Positions 25,568 through 34,939 of a stretch of DNA of 64,000 nt are shown piece after piece. How positions within the stretch are numbered: the stretch's first letter is position 1; every line of letters begins with the position of its first letter. The position numbers and the translations under genes are program-made. Source of the DNA: Streptomyces diastatochromogenes (GTDB taxonomy: Bacteria; Actinomycetota; Actinomycetes; Streptomycetales; Streptomycetaceae); NCBI GenBank assembly GCA_001418405.1, contig LIQL01000247.1, positions 1-64,000 on the forward strand. The letters are read 5' to 3'. The notes below the pieces were generated by a model. The model was not told where the DNA came from and made no database searches. It was given only the letters and a program-made list of their open reading frames with translations.

Positions 25568-25642
25568 AGGGCTGTTCGGCCCTGCGGACCGCACCTCCCG
25601 CCGGCCGACGATGGATGCCGCCGGGAAGGGCCGGTCTCCCCC
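25568..25642. promoter_or_regulatory. Dos-like boxes 3 between kinase and cytochrome oxidase gene
   Basis: AGGGCTGTTCGGCCCT (25568-25583) differs by one base from the box at 22724. AGGGCCGGTCTCCCCC (25627-25642) is a weaker copy like the one at 22708. They lie 133 and 74 bp upstream of ctaD in a 302-bp gap that holds no gene, and probably also serve the divergent kinase gene. Confidence 0.7.
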
Positions 25643-25715
25643 GTGCCGATGGCTCTTCCCGGTCCTGGCCGCTTCCCGGCCCAGTTCACGTTTCCGAGGT
25701 GGAGGACACAGCACC

Positions 25716-27407
25716 GTGGATGGTTGGGAAGTACGGACAACGGCGGTCAGGGAACCGGTGCGCGGCCGGGCCCCGGCCCGGCCGCCACGCCGCAACAAGG
25801 CGGTGCAGTGGCTGACGACCACCGACCACAAACAGATCGGAACGCTCTACCTCGTCTCGGCGTTCGTCTTCTTCCTGATCGGCGGGCTGATGGCCCTGCT
25901 GATGCGGGCCGAACTGGCCCGTCCGGGCACGCAGATCCTCTCCAACGAGCAGTTCAACCAGGCGTTCACCATGCACGGCTCGGTGATGCTGCTGCTCTTC
26001 GCCATGCCGCTGTTCACCGGCTTCGCCAACTGGTTGATGCCGCTCCAGATCGGCGCCCCCGACGTCGCCTTCCCCCGGCTGAACATGCTCGCCTTCTGGC
26101 TGTTCCTGTTCGGCTCGCTGATCGCCGCGGCCGGCTTCCTCACCCCGCAGGGCGCCGCGGACTTCGGCTGGTTCGCCTACGCACCGCTGTCCGACGCCGT
26201 CCACTCGCCCGGGGTCGGCGCCGACATGTGGATCATGGGGGTGGCGTTCTCCGGCTTCGGCTCCATCCTGGGCGCCGTCAACTTCATCACCACCATCATC
26301 TGCATGCGCGCCCCCGGCCTGACGATGTTCCGGATGCCGATCTTCACCTGGAACGTCCTGCTGACCGCGGTGCTGATCCTCATGGTCTTCCCGGTCCTCG
26401 CCGCCGCACTGTTCGCCCTGGAGATGGACCGCAAGTTCGGCTCCCACGTCTTCGACGCGGCCAACGGCGGCGCCCTGCTGTGGCAGCACCTCTTCTGGTT
26501 CTTCGGCCACCCCGAGGTCTACGTCCTGGCCCTGCCGTTCTTCGGCATCGTCTCCGAGGTCATCCCGGTCTTCGCCCGCAAGCCGATGTTCGGCTACGTC
26601 GGCCTGATCGCCGCGACCATCTCGATCGCCGGCCTGTCGGTGACGGTCTGGGCGCACCACATGTACGTCACCGGCGGCGTGCTGCTGCCGTTCTTCGCCT
26701 TCATGACGTTCCTCATCGCGGTGCCCACCGGGGTGAAGTTCTTCAACTGGATCGGCACCATGTGGCGCGGCTCGCTGTCCTTCGAGACCCCGATGCTGTG
26801 GGCGACCGGCTTCCTGGTGACCTTCGTCTTCGGCGGCCTGACCGGCGTCATCCTGGCCTCCCCGCCGCTGGACTTCCACGTCTCCGACACGTACTTCGTT
26901 GTGGCGCACTTCCACTACACGCTGTTCGGCACCGTGGTCTACGCGATGTTCGCCGGATTCCACTTCTGGTGGCCCAAGTTCACCGGCAAGATGCTCGACG
27001 AACGCCTCGGCAAGATCACCTTCTGGACGCTCACCGTGGGCTTCAACCTCACCTTCCTCGTCCAACACTGGCTCGGCGCCGCCGGCATGCCCCGCCGGTA
27101 CGCCGACTACCTCGCCGCCGACGGCTTCACCACCCTCAACACCCTCTCCACCATCGGCTCCTTCCTCCTCGGCCTCTCCTTCCTCCCGTTCTTCTACAAC
27201 GTCTGGAAGACCGCCAAATACGGCGCCGAGGTCCGCTGCGACGACCCCTGGGGCTACGGCCGGTCCCTGGAGTGGGCCACCTCCTGCCCGCCACCGCGCC
27301 ACAACTTCGCCTCGCTGCCCCGGATCCGCAGCGAATCGCCCGCCTTCGACCTCCACCACCCCACGGTCGCCGCCCTCGCCGAGGCCCGGCCCACCGCCGA
27401 CCACTGA
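25716..27407 (+). CDS. ctaD: cytochrome c oxidase subunit I
   Basis: A 563-residue heme-copper oxidase subunit I from the GTG at 25716 (GGAGGACACAGCACC upstream). Twelve transmembrane segments are visible. Metal ligands: H87 in [10 protein letters not shown] (low-spin heme), [10 protein letters not shown] (CuB His and cross-linked Tyr), VWAHHMYV (CuB), and [11 protein letters not shown] (heme a3/heme a His pair). It is an orphan: subunits II and III, Rieske and cytochrome genes are absent, so it must replace the housekeeping subunit I or work with subunits encoded elsewhere. The flanking Dos-like boxes suggest induction at low oxygen or under NO. Confidence 0.95.
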   Translation: MDGWEVRTTAVREPVRGRAPARPPRRNKAVQWLTTTDHKQIGTLYLVSAFVFFLIGGLMALLMRAELARPGTQILSNEQFNQAFTMHGSVMLLLFAMPLFTGFANWLMPLQIGAPDVAFPRLNMLAFWLFLFGSLIAAAGFLTPQGAADFGWFAYAPLSDAVHSPGVGADMWIMGVAFSGFGSILGAVNFITTIICMRAPGLTMFRMPIFTWNVLLTAVLILMVFPVLAAALFALEMDRKFGSHVFDAANGGALLWQHLFWFFGHPEVYVLALPFFGIVSEVIPVFARKPMFGYVGLIAATISIAGLSVTVWAHHMYVTGGVLLPFFAFMTFLIAVPTGVKFFNWIGTMWRGSLSFETPMLWATGFLVTFVFGGLTGVILASPPLDFHVSDTYFVVAHFHYTLFGTVVYAMFAGFHFWWPKFTGKMLDERLGKITFWTLTVGFNLTFLVQHWLGAAGMPRRYADYLAADGFTTLNTLSTIGSFLLGLSFLPFFYNVWKTAKYGAEVRCDDPWGYGRSLEWATSCPPPRHNFASLPRIRSESPAFDLHHPTVAALAEARPTADH

Positions 27408-27420
27408 GGAAGGAGCGGTC

Positions 27421-27867
27421 ATGCCGTCTCCCGCCGTCCTCGCCCTCGGGACGACCGCGCTCTGCGCCTCCGGCTGCGTCTGGTACCTGCCCGCCGCGGC
27501 CGACCTGCGGGCCGGCGCCGACCGCCCCGTCTCCCGACGGCTCGCGGCCGCCGCCTGCCTGACCGTCTGGGCCACGGTGGCGCTGTCGGCCCCGCTGCTG
27601 CTGGCCGCCGCCTCCTGGACCACGCTCGGCGCGGTCACCGCCGTCGGCACCGGCGCCGCGGTGCTGCTGGCCGCCCTCGCCCGCGCCCGCCGCGGCCACG
27701 AGGAGCGGGCGACCCGGCGGACCTGGGTCGCCCTGCGTCTGCGGCCCCCGGCACGGGGGCGGCCGTCGGGCGCCGCCCGCTCGACGCGGGTCTTCCTCTG
27801 CTGGTTCCTCCCCGGTTACGCCGTGGCCGCCGGCGCGCTGGCAGTGGTGCTGGTCGGGGGACGGTAG
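27421..27867 (+). CDS. small membrane protein downstream of ctaD
   Basis: A 148-residue protein starting 13 bp after the ctaD stop, with AGGAAGGAG upstream. About four hydrophobic segments (near residues 5-27, 42-66, 68-87 and 122-144) are separated by Arg-rich loops (RARRGHEERATRR). I do not recognise a family. Tight spacing implies co-transcription and perhaps an assembly or accessory role for the oxidase subunit (inference). It ends at a very long palindromic terminator. Confidence 0.75.
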   Translation: MPSPAVLALGTTALCASGCVWYLPAAADLRAGADRPVSRRLAAAACLTVWATVALSAPLLLAAASWTTLGAVTAVGTGAAVLLAALARARRGHEERATRRTWVALRLRPPARGRPSGAARSTRVFLCWFLPGYAVAAGALAVVLVGGR

Positions 27868-27883
27868 GCGGCGGGAGGAAACT

Positions 27884-27935
27884 GCGCGTGCTCCGGCGCG
27901 GGCCGCGGCGCCGCGGCCCGCGCCGGAGCACGCGC
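27884..27935. terminator. 52-bp perfect palindrome, bidirectional terminator
   Basis: The sequence 27884-27935 is its own reverse complement over all 52 bases, with arms starting GCGCGTGCTCCGG and no loop. It lies between convergent stop codons (27867 and 27945). The transcript would form a 24- to 26-bp stem from either side. It is unusually long and without any mismatch. Confidence 0.85.
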
Positions 27936-27944
27936 GGCCCGTGG

Positions 27945-28385
27945 TCAGCGCAGCCGCAGGTCGATCCACGGGACGGTCTCGCCGGGCAGCACGTAGCGCT
28001 CGCACTCGACGAACCCGCGCCGTTCGGCGAACCGCAGGCCGTCTCCGTTCGACGACAGCACGACCGTCTCGATCACCCGGGCACCCAGCGCGCGGGCCCG
28101 GTCCAGGCCGCGCGCGTAGAGCTCGGTCCCGAACCCCTGCCCGCGGTGGGCGGGGAACACCCGGGCGATCACGGTCGCGGTGCCGGTGTCGTCGGCCGGC
28201 GGGCGCACGGTGCTGCAACCCACCAACGCGCCGTCGAGGTGGGCGACCTCCAGGTGGTGGCGCCGGGACCGGTCCGCCACGTCCTCCAGGGACAGGACGT
28301 GGGTGGGGATGATGGTGTTGTGGACGTGTTGCCAGTCGCCGAGTTCGGCCTCGGTGACCGGCCGGGTGAAGTGCAGGGTGGACAT
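27945..28385 (-). CDS. GNAT-family N-acetyltransferase
   Basis: A 146-residue acetyltransferase from ATG 28385. VIARVFPAHRGQGFGTELYA is the acetyl-CoA-binding strand and loop (R-G-Q-G-F-G), and NGDGLRFAERRGFVECERY is the C-terminal core. No clear ribosome binding site is seen, so the start is moderately sure. The substrate is unknown. It ends at the long palindrome and is divergent from the AIM24 gene. Confidence 0.8.
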   Translation of the reverse strand: MSTLHFTRPVTEAELGDWQHVHNTIIPTHVLSLEDVADRSRRHHLEVAHLDGALVGCSTVRPPADDTGTATVIARVFPAHRGQGFGTELYARGLDRARALGARVIETVVLSSNGDGLRFAERRGFVECERYVLPGETVPWIDLRLR

Positions 28386-28541
28386 CACCGAAGGAAATCC
28401 CGGGCGCCCGCGTTCGTCAATCGCGTTTGCGGGCCGGGGGCCGACACCGCACGTGTGCGGGGAACAGCAGGTGCAAAGCCGCGCATCCCGGCCCCCGTAG
28501 CATCGACCCGTTGGGAACGTCCCGTCGAGAGAAGGCCGAAG

Positions 28542-29219
28542 ATGCAGATCGAAGTCCGGCACGCCCCGTCGTTCGCGGTGGCCAGGGTGCAGCTGGGCGC
28601 GGGCGAGGTGGTCCGTGCCGAGTCCGGGGCGATGATGGCCACCTCCGCGGGCATCGGTGTCGAGGCGAAGGCCGAAGGCGGCCTGTTCAAGGGGCTCAAG
28701 CGCAGCGTCCTGGGCGGCGAGTCCCTCTTCATCACGCGGTTCAGCGCGGGCCCGGCCGGCGGCTGGGTCGACCTCGCGGCGCAGTTGCCCGGCGATGTGA
28801 CCGCCATCGACGTCGACGGCGGCGTCAACCTCGCCCGCGGTGCCTGGCTGTGCTCGTCGGAGGGCATCGACCTGGACACCAAGTGGGGCGGGTTCAAGAA
28901 CCTGGCCGGCGGCGAGGGCGGCTTCCTGGTGCGGGCCGAGGGCCGGGGCCAGGTGCTCGCCGCCTGTTACGGGGCGCTGGACGAGGTCGAGTTGGCGTCC
29001 GGCGAGCAGATGGTCCTCGACTCCGGGCACCTGGTCGCGTTCGGCGACGGGGTCTCCTACACGACCCGCAAGGTGACCAAGGGGCTGATGCAGACCCTCA
29101 AGTCAGGTGAGGGCCTCGTCTTCGAGTTCACCGGCCCCGGCCGACTGTGGACCCAGAGCCGCAACCCCAACGAGCTGGTCACCTGGCTGACCGTGAAGCT
29201 CCCCTTCAGCCGGGGCTGA
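28542..29219 (+). CDS. AIM24-family protein
   Basis: A 225-residue protein of the AIM24/TIGR00266 family, a beta-rich barrel with repeated GG words: ESGAMMATSAGIGVEAKAEG, RSVLGGESLFITRF, GGVNLARGAWLCSSEGID, FKNLAGGEGGFLVRA, DSGHLVAF. AGAAGGCCGAAG precedes the ATG. Bacterial members are abundant but functionally vague; the yeast namesake is a mitochondrial membrane-organisation protein. No neighbour gives a hint. Confidence 0.88.
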   Translation: MQIEVRHAPSFAVARVQLGAGEVVRAESGAMMATSAGIGVEAKAEGGLFKGLKRSVLGGESLFITRFSAGPAGGWVDLAAQLPGDVTAIDVDGGVNLARGAWLCSSEGIDLDTKWGGFKNLAGGEGGFLVRAEGRGQVLAACYGALDEVELASGEQMVLDSGHLVAFGDGVSYTTRKVTKGLMQTLKSGEGLVFEFTGPGRLWTQSRNPNELVTWLTVKLPFSRG

Positions 29220-29314
29220 TCACTCCCCGTCCTCCCGGTGGCGCACGTGCGCGTCCGTGCGGCGTGACGAGGTACGACTGCCGGACCTCGCAGTGGCAAC
29301 GGAGTCAAAGGGAG

Positions 29315-30217
29315 TCAGTCGACGGCCCGTTCGTCGTTCTCCCGTCGGGAGGCCGTGCCGAACACCGTACGTGCGATGCCTTCCAGTGATCCGAGCAGCG
29401 GGTTGGGGTCGTCGGCGCGCGTGACGAGCACGAGCTCGCAGGGATCGACGTCGATGACGGGCACCACGGCGATGTCGTCGCGCACGGCAGCGCGACGATC
29501 GCCGGCAGGGAAGAGCGCGACGCAGTGGCCGGTGGCGATGAGTTCCAGCTTGTCCTCGTAACTGTCGTCGATCGCGGGCGGGGGCGGTGCGGGAAGGTCG
29601 CCGACCGGCTTGGGCGTGCTCCAGACAACCGGAGTGCTGGCACAGGCCACCCACTCCTCATCCGACAGGGCCCGCAGGCTGACGGCTTTCTCGTGCGCCA
29701 GATGATGACGCGCCGACATGACGAGCACCCGCGATTCCTCATGGAGCTTGGTCACCCGGAGGCCCTCCGTGGGGAAGGCCAGGGGCCTGTACACGACGAG
29801 GGCGTCGACTCGCCCCTCGGCGAGGGCGCGCGTGTCCCGCCAGTCCAGGTGCCGGGTGCGGACCTGGCCGTCGGGGTGCCGGCGGCGCAGTTCCTGCACA
29901 CAGGCGGTGATGACCAGTCCTCCGGCGCAGCCGACGGTGACGGCAGGGGGCCGGACGGCGGCTCTGGCCGTGCGAGCGGCTTGCTCGGCCTCTTGCAGCA
30001 GTGTCCGGGCCCTGGGAAGGAATGCCTCGCCGGCGCCGGTGAGGCTGCTGCCCTGCGGCGAGCGGTCGAAGAGCCGGACACCGAGCTGAGCCTCCAGCCG
30101 TTGGATCTGGCGGCTCAGTGACGGCTGCGCCAGGTGCAGCCTGGTGGCGGCCCGGCCGAAATTGCCGTACTCCGCCACGACCGTGAAATAGCGCACGAGC
30201 CGCAGATCGACGTCCAT
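29315..30217 (-). CDS. LysR-family transcriptional regulator
   Basis: A 300-residue LysR protein. The N-terminal winged helix-turn-helix is [20 protein letters not shown], then [20 protein letters not shown]. The C-terminal effector domain starts at [15 protein letters not shown]. It is divergent from the SDR gene at 30317, the typical LysR target arrangement. The 99-bp gap contains GCGT-N8-ACGC at 30234-30249, a weak candidate binding site. Confidence 0.9.
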   Translation of the reverse strand: MDVDLRLVRYFTVVAEYGNFGRAATRLHLAQPSLSRQIQRLEAQLGVRLFDRSPQGSSLTGAGEAFLPRARTLLQEAEQAARTARAAVRPPAVTVGCAGGLVITACVQELRRRHPDGQVRTRHLDWRDTRALAEGRVDALVVYRPLAFPTEGLRVTKLHEESRVLVMSARHHLAHEKAVSLRALSDEEWVACASTPVVWSTPKPVGDLPAPPPPAIDDSYEDKLELIATGHCVALFPAGDRRAAVRDDIAVVPVIDVDPCELVLVTRADDPNPLLGSLEGIARTVFGTASRRENDERAVD

Positions 30218-30316
30218 CCGCTCAGGGTACGTCGCGTGTCGTCATACGCCTGGGACATGGCGGCATGCGGAACAGGTCTTGGACAGGGGATGCGGGTGGG
30301 CGTTTGGCTTGCGGGC

Positions 30317-31060
30317 ATGACCACTTATGACGGCAAGAAGATCGTGATCACGGGCGGAAGCCGCGGAATCGGCCTGACGACGGCCCGGTTGTTCGCGGCC
30401 GGCGGGGCGCACGTACTGATCACCGGCCGCAACCAATCCGCCCTGGACGCCGCGCTGGAGCAGTTGGGGGACCGGGCTGTCGCCGTCCGCAGCGACGCCG
30501 CGTCCCTGAAGGACATCCAGGCACTGGCCGGCACCGTCCAGGAGCGGTTCGGCGCGGTGGACGCGCTGTTCGTCAACGCCGGTGTCACTGCCGCCGCGTC
30601 GTTCGACTCGACGACGGAGGAGCTGTACGACGCGCTGTTCGACATCAACGCCAAGGGCCCGTACTTCACGGTGCAGGCGTTGGCGCCGCTGTTGCGGGAG
30701 GGCAGCGGCGTGGTCCTCACCACGTCGGTGGTGAACGTCCTGGGCCTGGACGCACTCAGTGTCTACTCGGCGAGCAAGGCAGCCCTGCGGTCGATGACGC
30801 GCACCCTGGCCCGCGAACTGCTGCCGCGGAAGGTGCGCGTCAACGCCGTGAGCCCCGGCCCCATCGACACGGGAATCCTGGACCGCTCCGTGCCCGCCGA
30901 CGTCGTCGAGACGATGAAGGACACCTACCGGAGCACCAACCCGATGCAGCGTCTGGGCACTTCCGAGGAGGTGGCCGCCGCGGTGGCGTACTTGGCGTTC
31001 GACGCGACCTTCTCGACGGGAACCGAGTTCCCTGTCGACGGAGGGGCTTCGCAACTCTAG
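30317..31060 (+). CDS. short-chain dehydrogenase/reductase
   Basis: A 247-residue classical SDR. GGSRGIG at residues 13-19 binds the nucleotide, NAG is at 87-89, and the catalytic triad is S137, Y150 and K154 (YSASK). R38 in ITGRNQ suggests NADP preference. The start at 30317 lacks a clear ribosome binding site; an in-frame ATG at 30289 would add nine residues. The substrate is unknown. The LysR gene upstream likely controls it. Confidence 0.88.
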   Translation: MTTYDGKKIVITGGSRGIGLTTARLFAAGGAHVLITGRNQSALDAALEQLGDRAVAVRSDAASLKDIQALAGTVQERFGAVDALFVNAGVTAAASFDSTTEELYDALFDINAKGPYFTVQALAPLLREGSGVVLTTSVVNVLGLDALSVYSASKAALRSMTRTLARELLPRKVRVNAVSPGPIDTGILDRSVPADVVETMKDTYRSTNPMQRLGTSEEVAAAVAYLAFDATFSTGTEFPVDGGASQL

Positions 31061-31144
31061 GCGCTCTGACCGCATTGGGGCGCCGGGACGTTGGGACGTT
31101 GGGGCCGCGGTGGCGAGGGGCACTCGCCCCGGAAACCGCGGTGC

Positions 31145-32452
31145 TCAGCGCTCACGGCCCGACGCGCGCCCAACCTCGCGCTCGTGCAGTGCGGCGGCGT
31201 CGGGAGCGGGGCGGCGGGGCCGGCGCAGGGCCGTCGCCGCGGACGACACGGCCGGGGCCGCGACCAGGGCGAAGCACACCGGCAGGGGGAGGCGGCCCAC
31301 CAGCAGTCCGGTGGCGGCCGTCGCCCCCGCTGAACCGGCGTTGTAGGCCGTGTTGACCCACGCGCCCGCTGTGGTGCGGGTGGCCGGACCGGCGCACTCA
31401 TCGGCGATCAGGTAGGCGGTGGTGAGGGCCGGGGCGACGAACAGTCCGCCGAGCGCCGCCCACACGACGAGCACGTAGGGATGGGGGGAAAGCCCCGAAA
31501 CGGCCAGGGTCAGTCCCATGGCCGCCGCGAGGAACGCCAACCGCAGTCTGCTTGAGGCGCGCCAGGGGACGGCGCCGTAGACCAGGCCGCCGATCGCGCT
31601 GCCACCGGACAGCGTGGCAAGGATCCAGGCGACCGCCTCAGGCTCGTCGAACGCGTCGGCGAAGGCGATCACGAGGAGGTCGAACGCTCCCAGACACATG
31701 CCCGCCGCGGCGGAGACGGCGATCGCCTGACGCAGTCCGGGGGCGCCGTACAGCAGCCGCCGGCTCAGCGGGGCAGGTGGGAGATCGGAGACGACCCCAT
31801 CTGGCGGCGCCGACCCGGCGGGAGCCTTCCTGCGCCCCACCCAGCCGTGGACCGCCGGAGACGAGACCAGGGCGAGTGAGCCGGTCGATACGAGTGCGGC
31901 GCTCGTTGCGATACCGACCGATGGTGCGGCGACTTGCACCAGCAGGCCCACCAGCAACGGTCCGGTGACGAAGAGGAGTTCCTCGGCGACCGTGTCCAGA
32001 CTGTAGGCGCGCTGCAGCAGCCGCCGGTGGGGAACCAGGTCGCTCCACAGCGTCCGCATCACCGGGCCGAGCGGTGGCGTACAGGCGCCGGCGGGCACCG
32101 CCAAGACGCCCAGCAGAATCCCTGACGTGCCTGGCTGCGCGGTCGCGAAGGCCAGTGCGGTCAGCAGCAGTGCGTAGGCGGCGGCCATGGGGAGCAGGGC
32201 CCGGCGCGGCCCGTGACGGTCGATCAGACCGGCACGGGTCGGCGAAAGGAGAACACTGGTCAGGCCGAAGAGGGCCATGACGGTGCCGGCCACGGCATAG
32301 GAGCGGGTGGTCTCCTTGACCGCCAGCACCAGCGACAAGGAGACCATTCCGTAGGAGAGTCGGCCCAACAGCGCCGCACCGAACGTGCGGCAGGCGTAGC
32401 GGGTGCGCAACACGGCCGCATACGAAGGGGCCATGGAAGAAGACACAGGCAT
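31145..32452 (-). CDS. MFS transporter
   Basis: A 435-residue major facilitator with about 12 transmembrane helices from ATG 32452 (CGAGGAAC upstream). GLIDRHGPRRALLPMAAAYA is the loop 2-3 signature (a variant of D-R-x-G-R-R). It is related to the exporters of drugs or sugars seen as YfmI/YbcL-like in Streptomyces; the substrate cannot be told. The C-terminal tail is Arg-rich. It is convergent with the SDR gene and has no obvious partner. Confidence 0.85.
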   Translation of the reverse strand: MPVSSSMAPSYAAVLRTRYACRTFGAALLGRLSYGMVSLSLVLAVKETTRSYAVAGTVMALFGLTSVLLSPTRAGLIDRHGPRRALLPMAAAYALLLTALAFATAQPGTSGILLGVLAVPAGACTPPLGPVMRTLWSDLVPHRRLLQRAYSLDTVAEELLFVTGPLLVGLLVQVAAPSVGIATSAALVSTGSLALVSSPAVHGWVGRRKAPAGSAPPDGVVSDLPPAPLSRRLLYGAPGLRQAIAVSAAAGMCLGAFDLLVIAFADAFDEPEAVAWILATLSGGSAIGGLVYGAVPWRASSRLRLAFLAAAMGLTLAVSGLSPHPYVLVVWAALGGLFVAPALTTAYLIADECAGPATRTTAGAWVNTAYNAGSAGATAATGLLVGRLPLPVCFALVAAPAVSSAATALRRPRRPAPDAAALHEREVGRASGRER

Positions 32453-32636
32453 GTTCGTGTTCCTCGGAGACAGCGCCGTGCTGAGGGCGCTCCAACGTGC
32501 AGGGGCAGCGAGGGCCGCGCCCGGTGGGCGCGGTCGGCACCGGCTCCTATGCACGAGGGAGGAACATGCGGGCACCGTAGCAGAGCACGGCGTCGGCCTG
32601 CCTGCGCGCGGCCGTGCCCCGATCGGTCGGCGGATC

Positions 32637-33086
32637 CTAGGCGCCCGAGCCCAACACCGTGACCCCGAGCGCGAGCAGGGCGACGACCTTGGCGAGCTCG
32701 CAGGCGACGTAGTACAGGTGGGCGCGGGACTGGGGAAGCTGTTCGCCGGCTAGGACGCGGTCGGAGCGGCGGTTCAACACGGGTCGCACGGCGGCGAGTT
32801 GGACGGCCAGGAGGAGCACCACGAGTACTGTCAGGACGATGACCGGCACGGTCGGGGAGGCGAGCGCGACCGCGGTGACGAGCGCCATGGCCAGCACCGC
32901 CTCCACCGCGTTCAGCGCCCGGAAGACGATGCGGCCGATGCCGAGCCCCAGCGGGAGGGTGACTCCCGGGGCGCGGAACTTCAGTGGCGCCTCCAGGAAC
33001 GAGATCGCCAGCACCATCCCGAGCCACACGAAGGTGACGGCGATGGCGAAGGCGGCCGCGGTGCCGGTGCCGTGGAGGTGGTTCAC
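32637..33086 (-). CDS. four-helix membrane protein in the hmpA unit
   Basis: A 149-residue protein from GTG 33086 (AAAGGACC upstream) with about four transmembrane segments: residues 10-32, 45-75, 80-100 and 125-146. FLEAPLKFRAPGVTLPLGLG and NAVEAVLAM are conserved-looking words between the helices. It lies 52 bp after hmpA on the same strand, so it may be co-expressed under NsrR. The function is unknown; I make no family claim. Confidence 0.75.
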   Translation of the reverse strand: MNHLHGTGTAAAFAIAVTFVWLGMVLAISFLEAPLKFRAPGVTLPLGLGIGRIVFRALNAVEAVLAMALVTAVALASPTVPVIVLTVLVVLLLAVQLAAVRPVLNRRSDRVLAGEQLPQSRAHLYYVACELAKVVALLALGVTVLGSGA

Positions 33087-33138
33087 GGGCCTGGGGTCCT
33101 TTCGTCGGGGGTACGTCCGTGCTGTCCGAGGGGACCGG

Positions 33139-34368
33139 TTACGACTGGCCGAGCCAGAGGTCGGGGCCGAACACCTCGTAGTGGATCGCCTGCGGCGGCA
33201 GGCCGCGGCCGAGCAGCGCTCCGCGGAGCGTACGCATGAACGGCAGGGGGCCGCAGAGGTAGGTGGTGACGTCGGAGGGGAGCGGGAGCGCGCTGACGTC
33301 CGCCCGGCCGGCTGAGACCGTTACCCGTGCGGACGGTGAGGACGGGGCCGGCGCGGGCGCGGCGTGCCCCGGGTCCTCGTACCAGAGGTGGAGCGCGGCC
33401 TGTGGCAGTTCGTCGACCAGTGCGTGGAGTTCGTCGCGGTGGGCGTGGTCGGTGGGGGTGCGGTCGGCGTGGACGACGACGACCGGGCGGGACGATCCGC
33501 TGTCGACCAGGTGGTTGAGCATGGCGAGCATGGGGGTGCCGCCGATGCCGGCGGAGGCCAGCAGCAGCGGTCCGTCGCCGTCGGGCAGGGTCAGGTCGCC
33601 GAACGGGGCGGAAGCGGTGAGCACGTCGCCGACGCGTGTCTGTTCGTGCAGCCAGGAGGACACCTCGCCCGCCGGTCCGTCCCCCGCGCGGACGCGCTTG
33701 ACGGTGATCCGCCACTCGGGGCGGCCGGGTGCGGAGGAGAGGCTGTACTGGCGGATCTGTCGTGCGCCGTCGGGGAGTTCGACCTGCACGCTGACGTACT
33801 GGCCGGGGCGGAAGGCGGGGGCGGGGGTGCCGTCGGCCGGGCGCAGGGTGAGCGCGAGGGCGTCGGGGGTCTCCTCGTGCCGGGCGACGACGGTCATCGG
33901 CCGCCATGTGCCGCCCTCCGGGGTGCCGTGCTGCTCGTAGAGGCGGGCTTCGAGGGCGATCAGGGCGTTGGCCATCAGCCAGTAGACCTCGTCCCAGGCG
34001 TCCGCGACCTGCGGGGTGACGGCCTCGCCGAGGACGTCGGAGATCGCCGCGAGGAGGTGCTCGTTGACGATCTTGTACTGGTCCGCGGTGATGCCGAGCG
34101 AGGCGTGCTTGTGCGCGATGCGGGCGAGCATCGCGTCGGGGCGGGCGTCGGGGTGGTCCAGCAGCATGCCGGCGAAGGCCGCGATCGAGCCGGCCAGGGC
34201 CTGCCGCTGCTCGCCGTTGGCCTGGTTGGCGCGGTTGAAGAGGTCGCGCAGGAGGTCCGGGTGGGCGGCGAAGAGCTTGCGGTAGAAGACGGTGGCGATC
34301 TCGTCGATGGCGGCGCCCACGGCGGGCAGGGTGGCGCGGACGACGGGTGTGGACTGCTCGGAGAGCAC
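33139..34368 (-). CDS. hmpA: flavohemoglobin, nitric oxide dioxygenase
   Basis: A 409-residue flavohemoglobin from GTG 34368 (GGAG, 7 bases before). The globin domain has Y29 (distal), Q53 and the proximal H88 in IAHKHASLGI. RQYSLSSAPG is the FAD motif, LLLASAGIGGTPMLAML the NAD(P)H motif, and YLCGPLPFM the Cys-Gly-Pro turn. It converts NO plus O2 to nitrate. The gene lies directly downstream of nsrR, and an NsrR-type operator sits in the 103-bp gap, as at hmpA1 of S. coelicolor. Confidence 0.95.
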   Translation of the reverse strand: MLSEQSTPVVRATLPAVGAAIDEIATVFYRKLFAAHPDLLRDLFNRANQANGEQRQALAGSIAAFAGMLLDHPDARPDAMLARIAHKHASLGITADQYKIVNEHLLAAISDVLGEAVTPQVADAWDEVYWLMANALIALEARLYEQHGTPEGGTWRPMTVVARHEETPDALALTLRPADGTPAPAFRPGQYVSVQVELPDGARQIRQYSLSSAPGRPEWRITVKRVRAGDGPAGEVSSWLHEQTRVGDVLTASAPFGDLTLPDGDGPLLLASAGIGGTPMLAMLNHLVDSGSSRPVVVVHADRTPTDHAHRDELHALVDELPQAALHLWYEDPGHAAPAPAPSSPSARVTVSAGRADVSALPLPSDVTTYLCGPLPFMRTLRGALLGRGLPPQAIHYEVFGPDLWLGQS

Positions 34369-34382
34369 GGATCAGCTCCAAT

Positions 34383-34405
34383 AACTCGTAAATGATCTAC
34401 CAATT
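34383..34405 (-). promoter_or_regulatory. NsrR operator before hmpA
   Basis: A 23-bp site beginning AACTCGTAAATG and ending ATCTACCAATT, 15 bp upstream of the hmpA start. Its right part ATCTACCAATT and the overall AAC-CG-A-AT spacing match the S. coelicolor hmpA1 NsrR site as I remember it. The position covers the expected promoter. Confidence 0.75.
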
Positions 34406-34471
34406 TAAGGGTGTGGTGGATCTTCGGGCGGCGCCCCGCCGTGGGTGGGCGAGGTGCCGGGGGGCGGTGGG

Positions 34472-34924
34472 TCAGTCGGAGGTCCGGCCGATCGGGCCGG
34501 TGAGGCTGAGCAGTACCGGGCCGGTGGGCGCGGCCACCACGTCGGACACGGTGAGCGGATCGAGCGTGGCGTAGAACGCCTCCTGCGCCTCGCGCAGGGC
34601 GCGACGCAGTCGGCAGGCGGCCCGCAGCGGGCAGGGCGGATCGCCTTCGCAGGCGACGACCTCGTCCTCGCCCTCCAGTTCGCGCACCAGCCAGCCGACC
34701 GATGCCCGGTGTCCCAGTCCGGTCAGTTCGAGTCCGCCACCGCGTCCGCGCCGGGCCTCGACCACGCCGAGGTGCTGGAGCCTGCTGATCGCCTTCGCCA
34801 TGTGGGTGTACGGCACGTCCATCACCTCGGCCACCTCGCGCGTCGTCAGGGAGGCACCCTGCTCCGCGACGGCCAGCCGCATGACGGCGCGCAGCGCCAG
34901 GTCAGTGAACTTCGTCAACCGCAC
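34472..34924 (-). CDS. nsrR: NsrR, Rrf2-family [4Fe-4S] nitric oxide sensor
   Basis: A 150-residue Rrf2 regulator from GTG 34924. The winged helix-turn-helix is TDLALRAVMRLAVAEQGASL, then EVAEVMDVPYTHMAKAISRL. Cluster ligands are C92, C98 and C104 (ACEGDPPCPLRAAC), with D8 in KFTDLAL as the fourth ligand known for S. coelicolor NsrR. NO destroys the cluster and relieves repression of hmpA, the next gene. A second palindromic site lies 16 bp upstream of its own start, so it is autoregulated. Confidence 0.93.
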   Translation of the reverse strand: MRLTKFTDLALRAVMRLAVAEQGASLTTREVAEVMDVPYTHMAKAISRLQHLGVVEARRGRGGGLELTGLGHRASVGWLVRELEGEDEVVACEGDPPCPLRAACRLRRALREAQEAFYATLDPLTVSDVVAAPTGPVLLSLTGPIGRTSD

Positions 34925-34939
34925 GCCACGACGATATCA

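Noticed and set aside
27635-29219. Two frames on opposite strands that both begin MLRRGPRRRGPRRST
   Set aside because: They come from the 52-bp palindrome at 27884-27935, which reads the same on both strands; not genes.
30234-30249. LysR binding site GCGT-N8-ACGC
   Set aside because: Arms are only four bases and no T-N11-A core stands out; kept only as a remark in the LysR entry.
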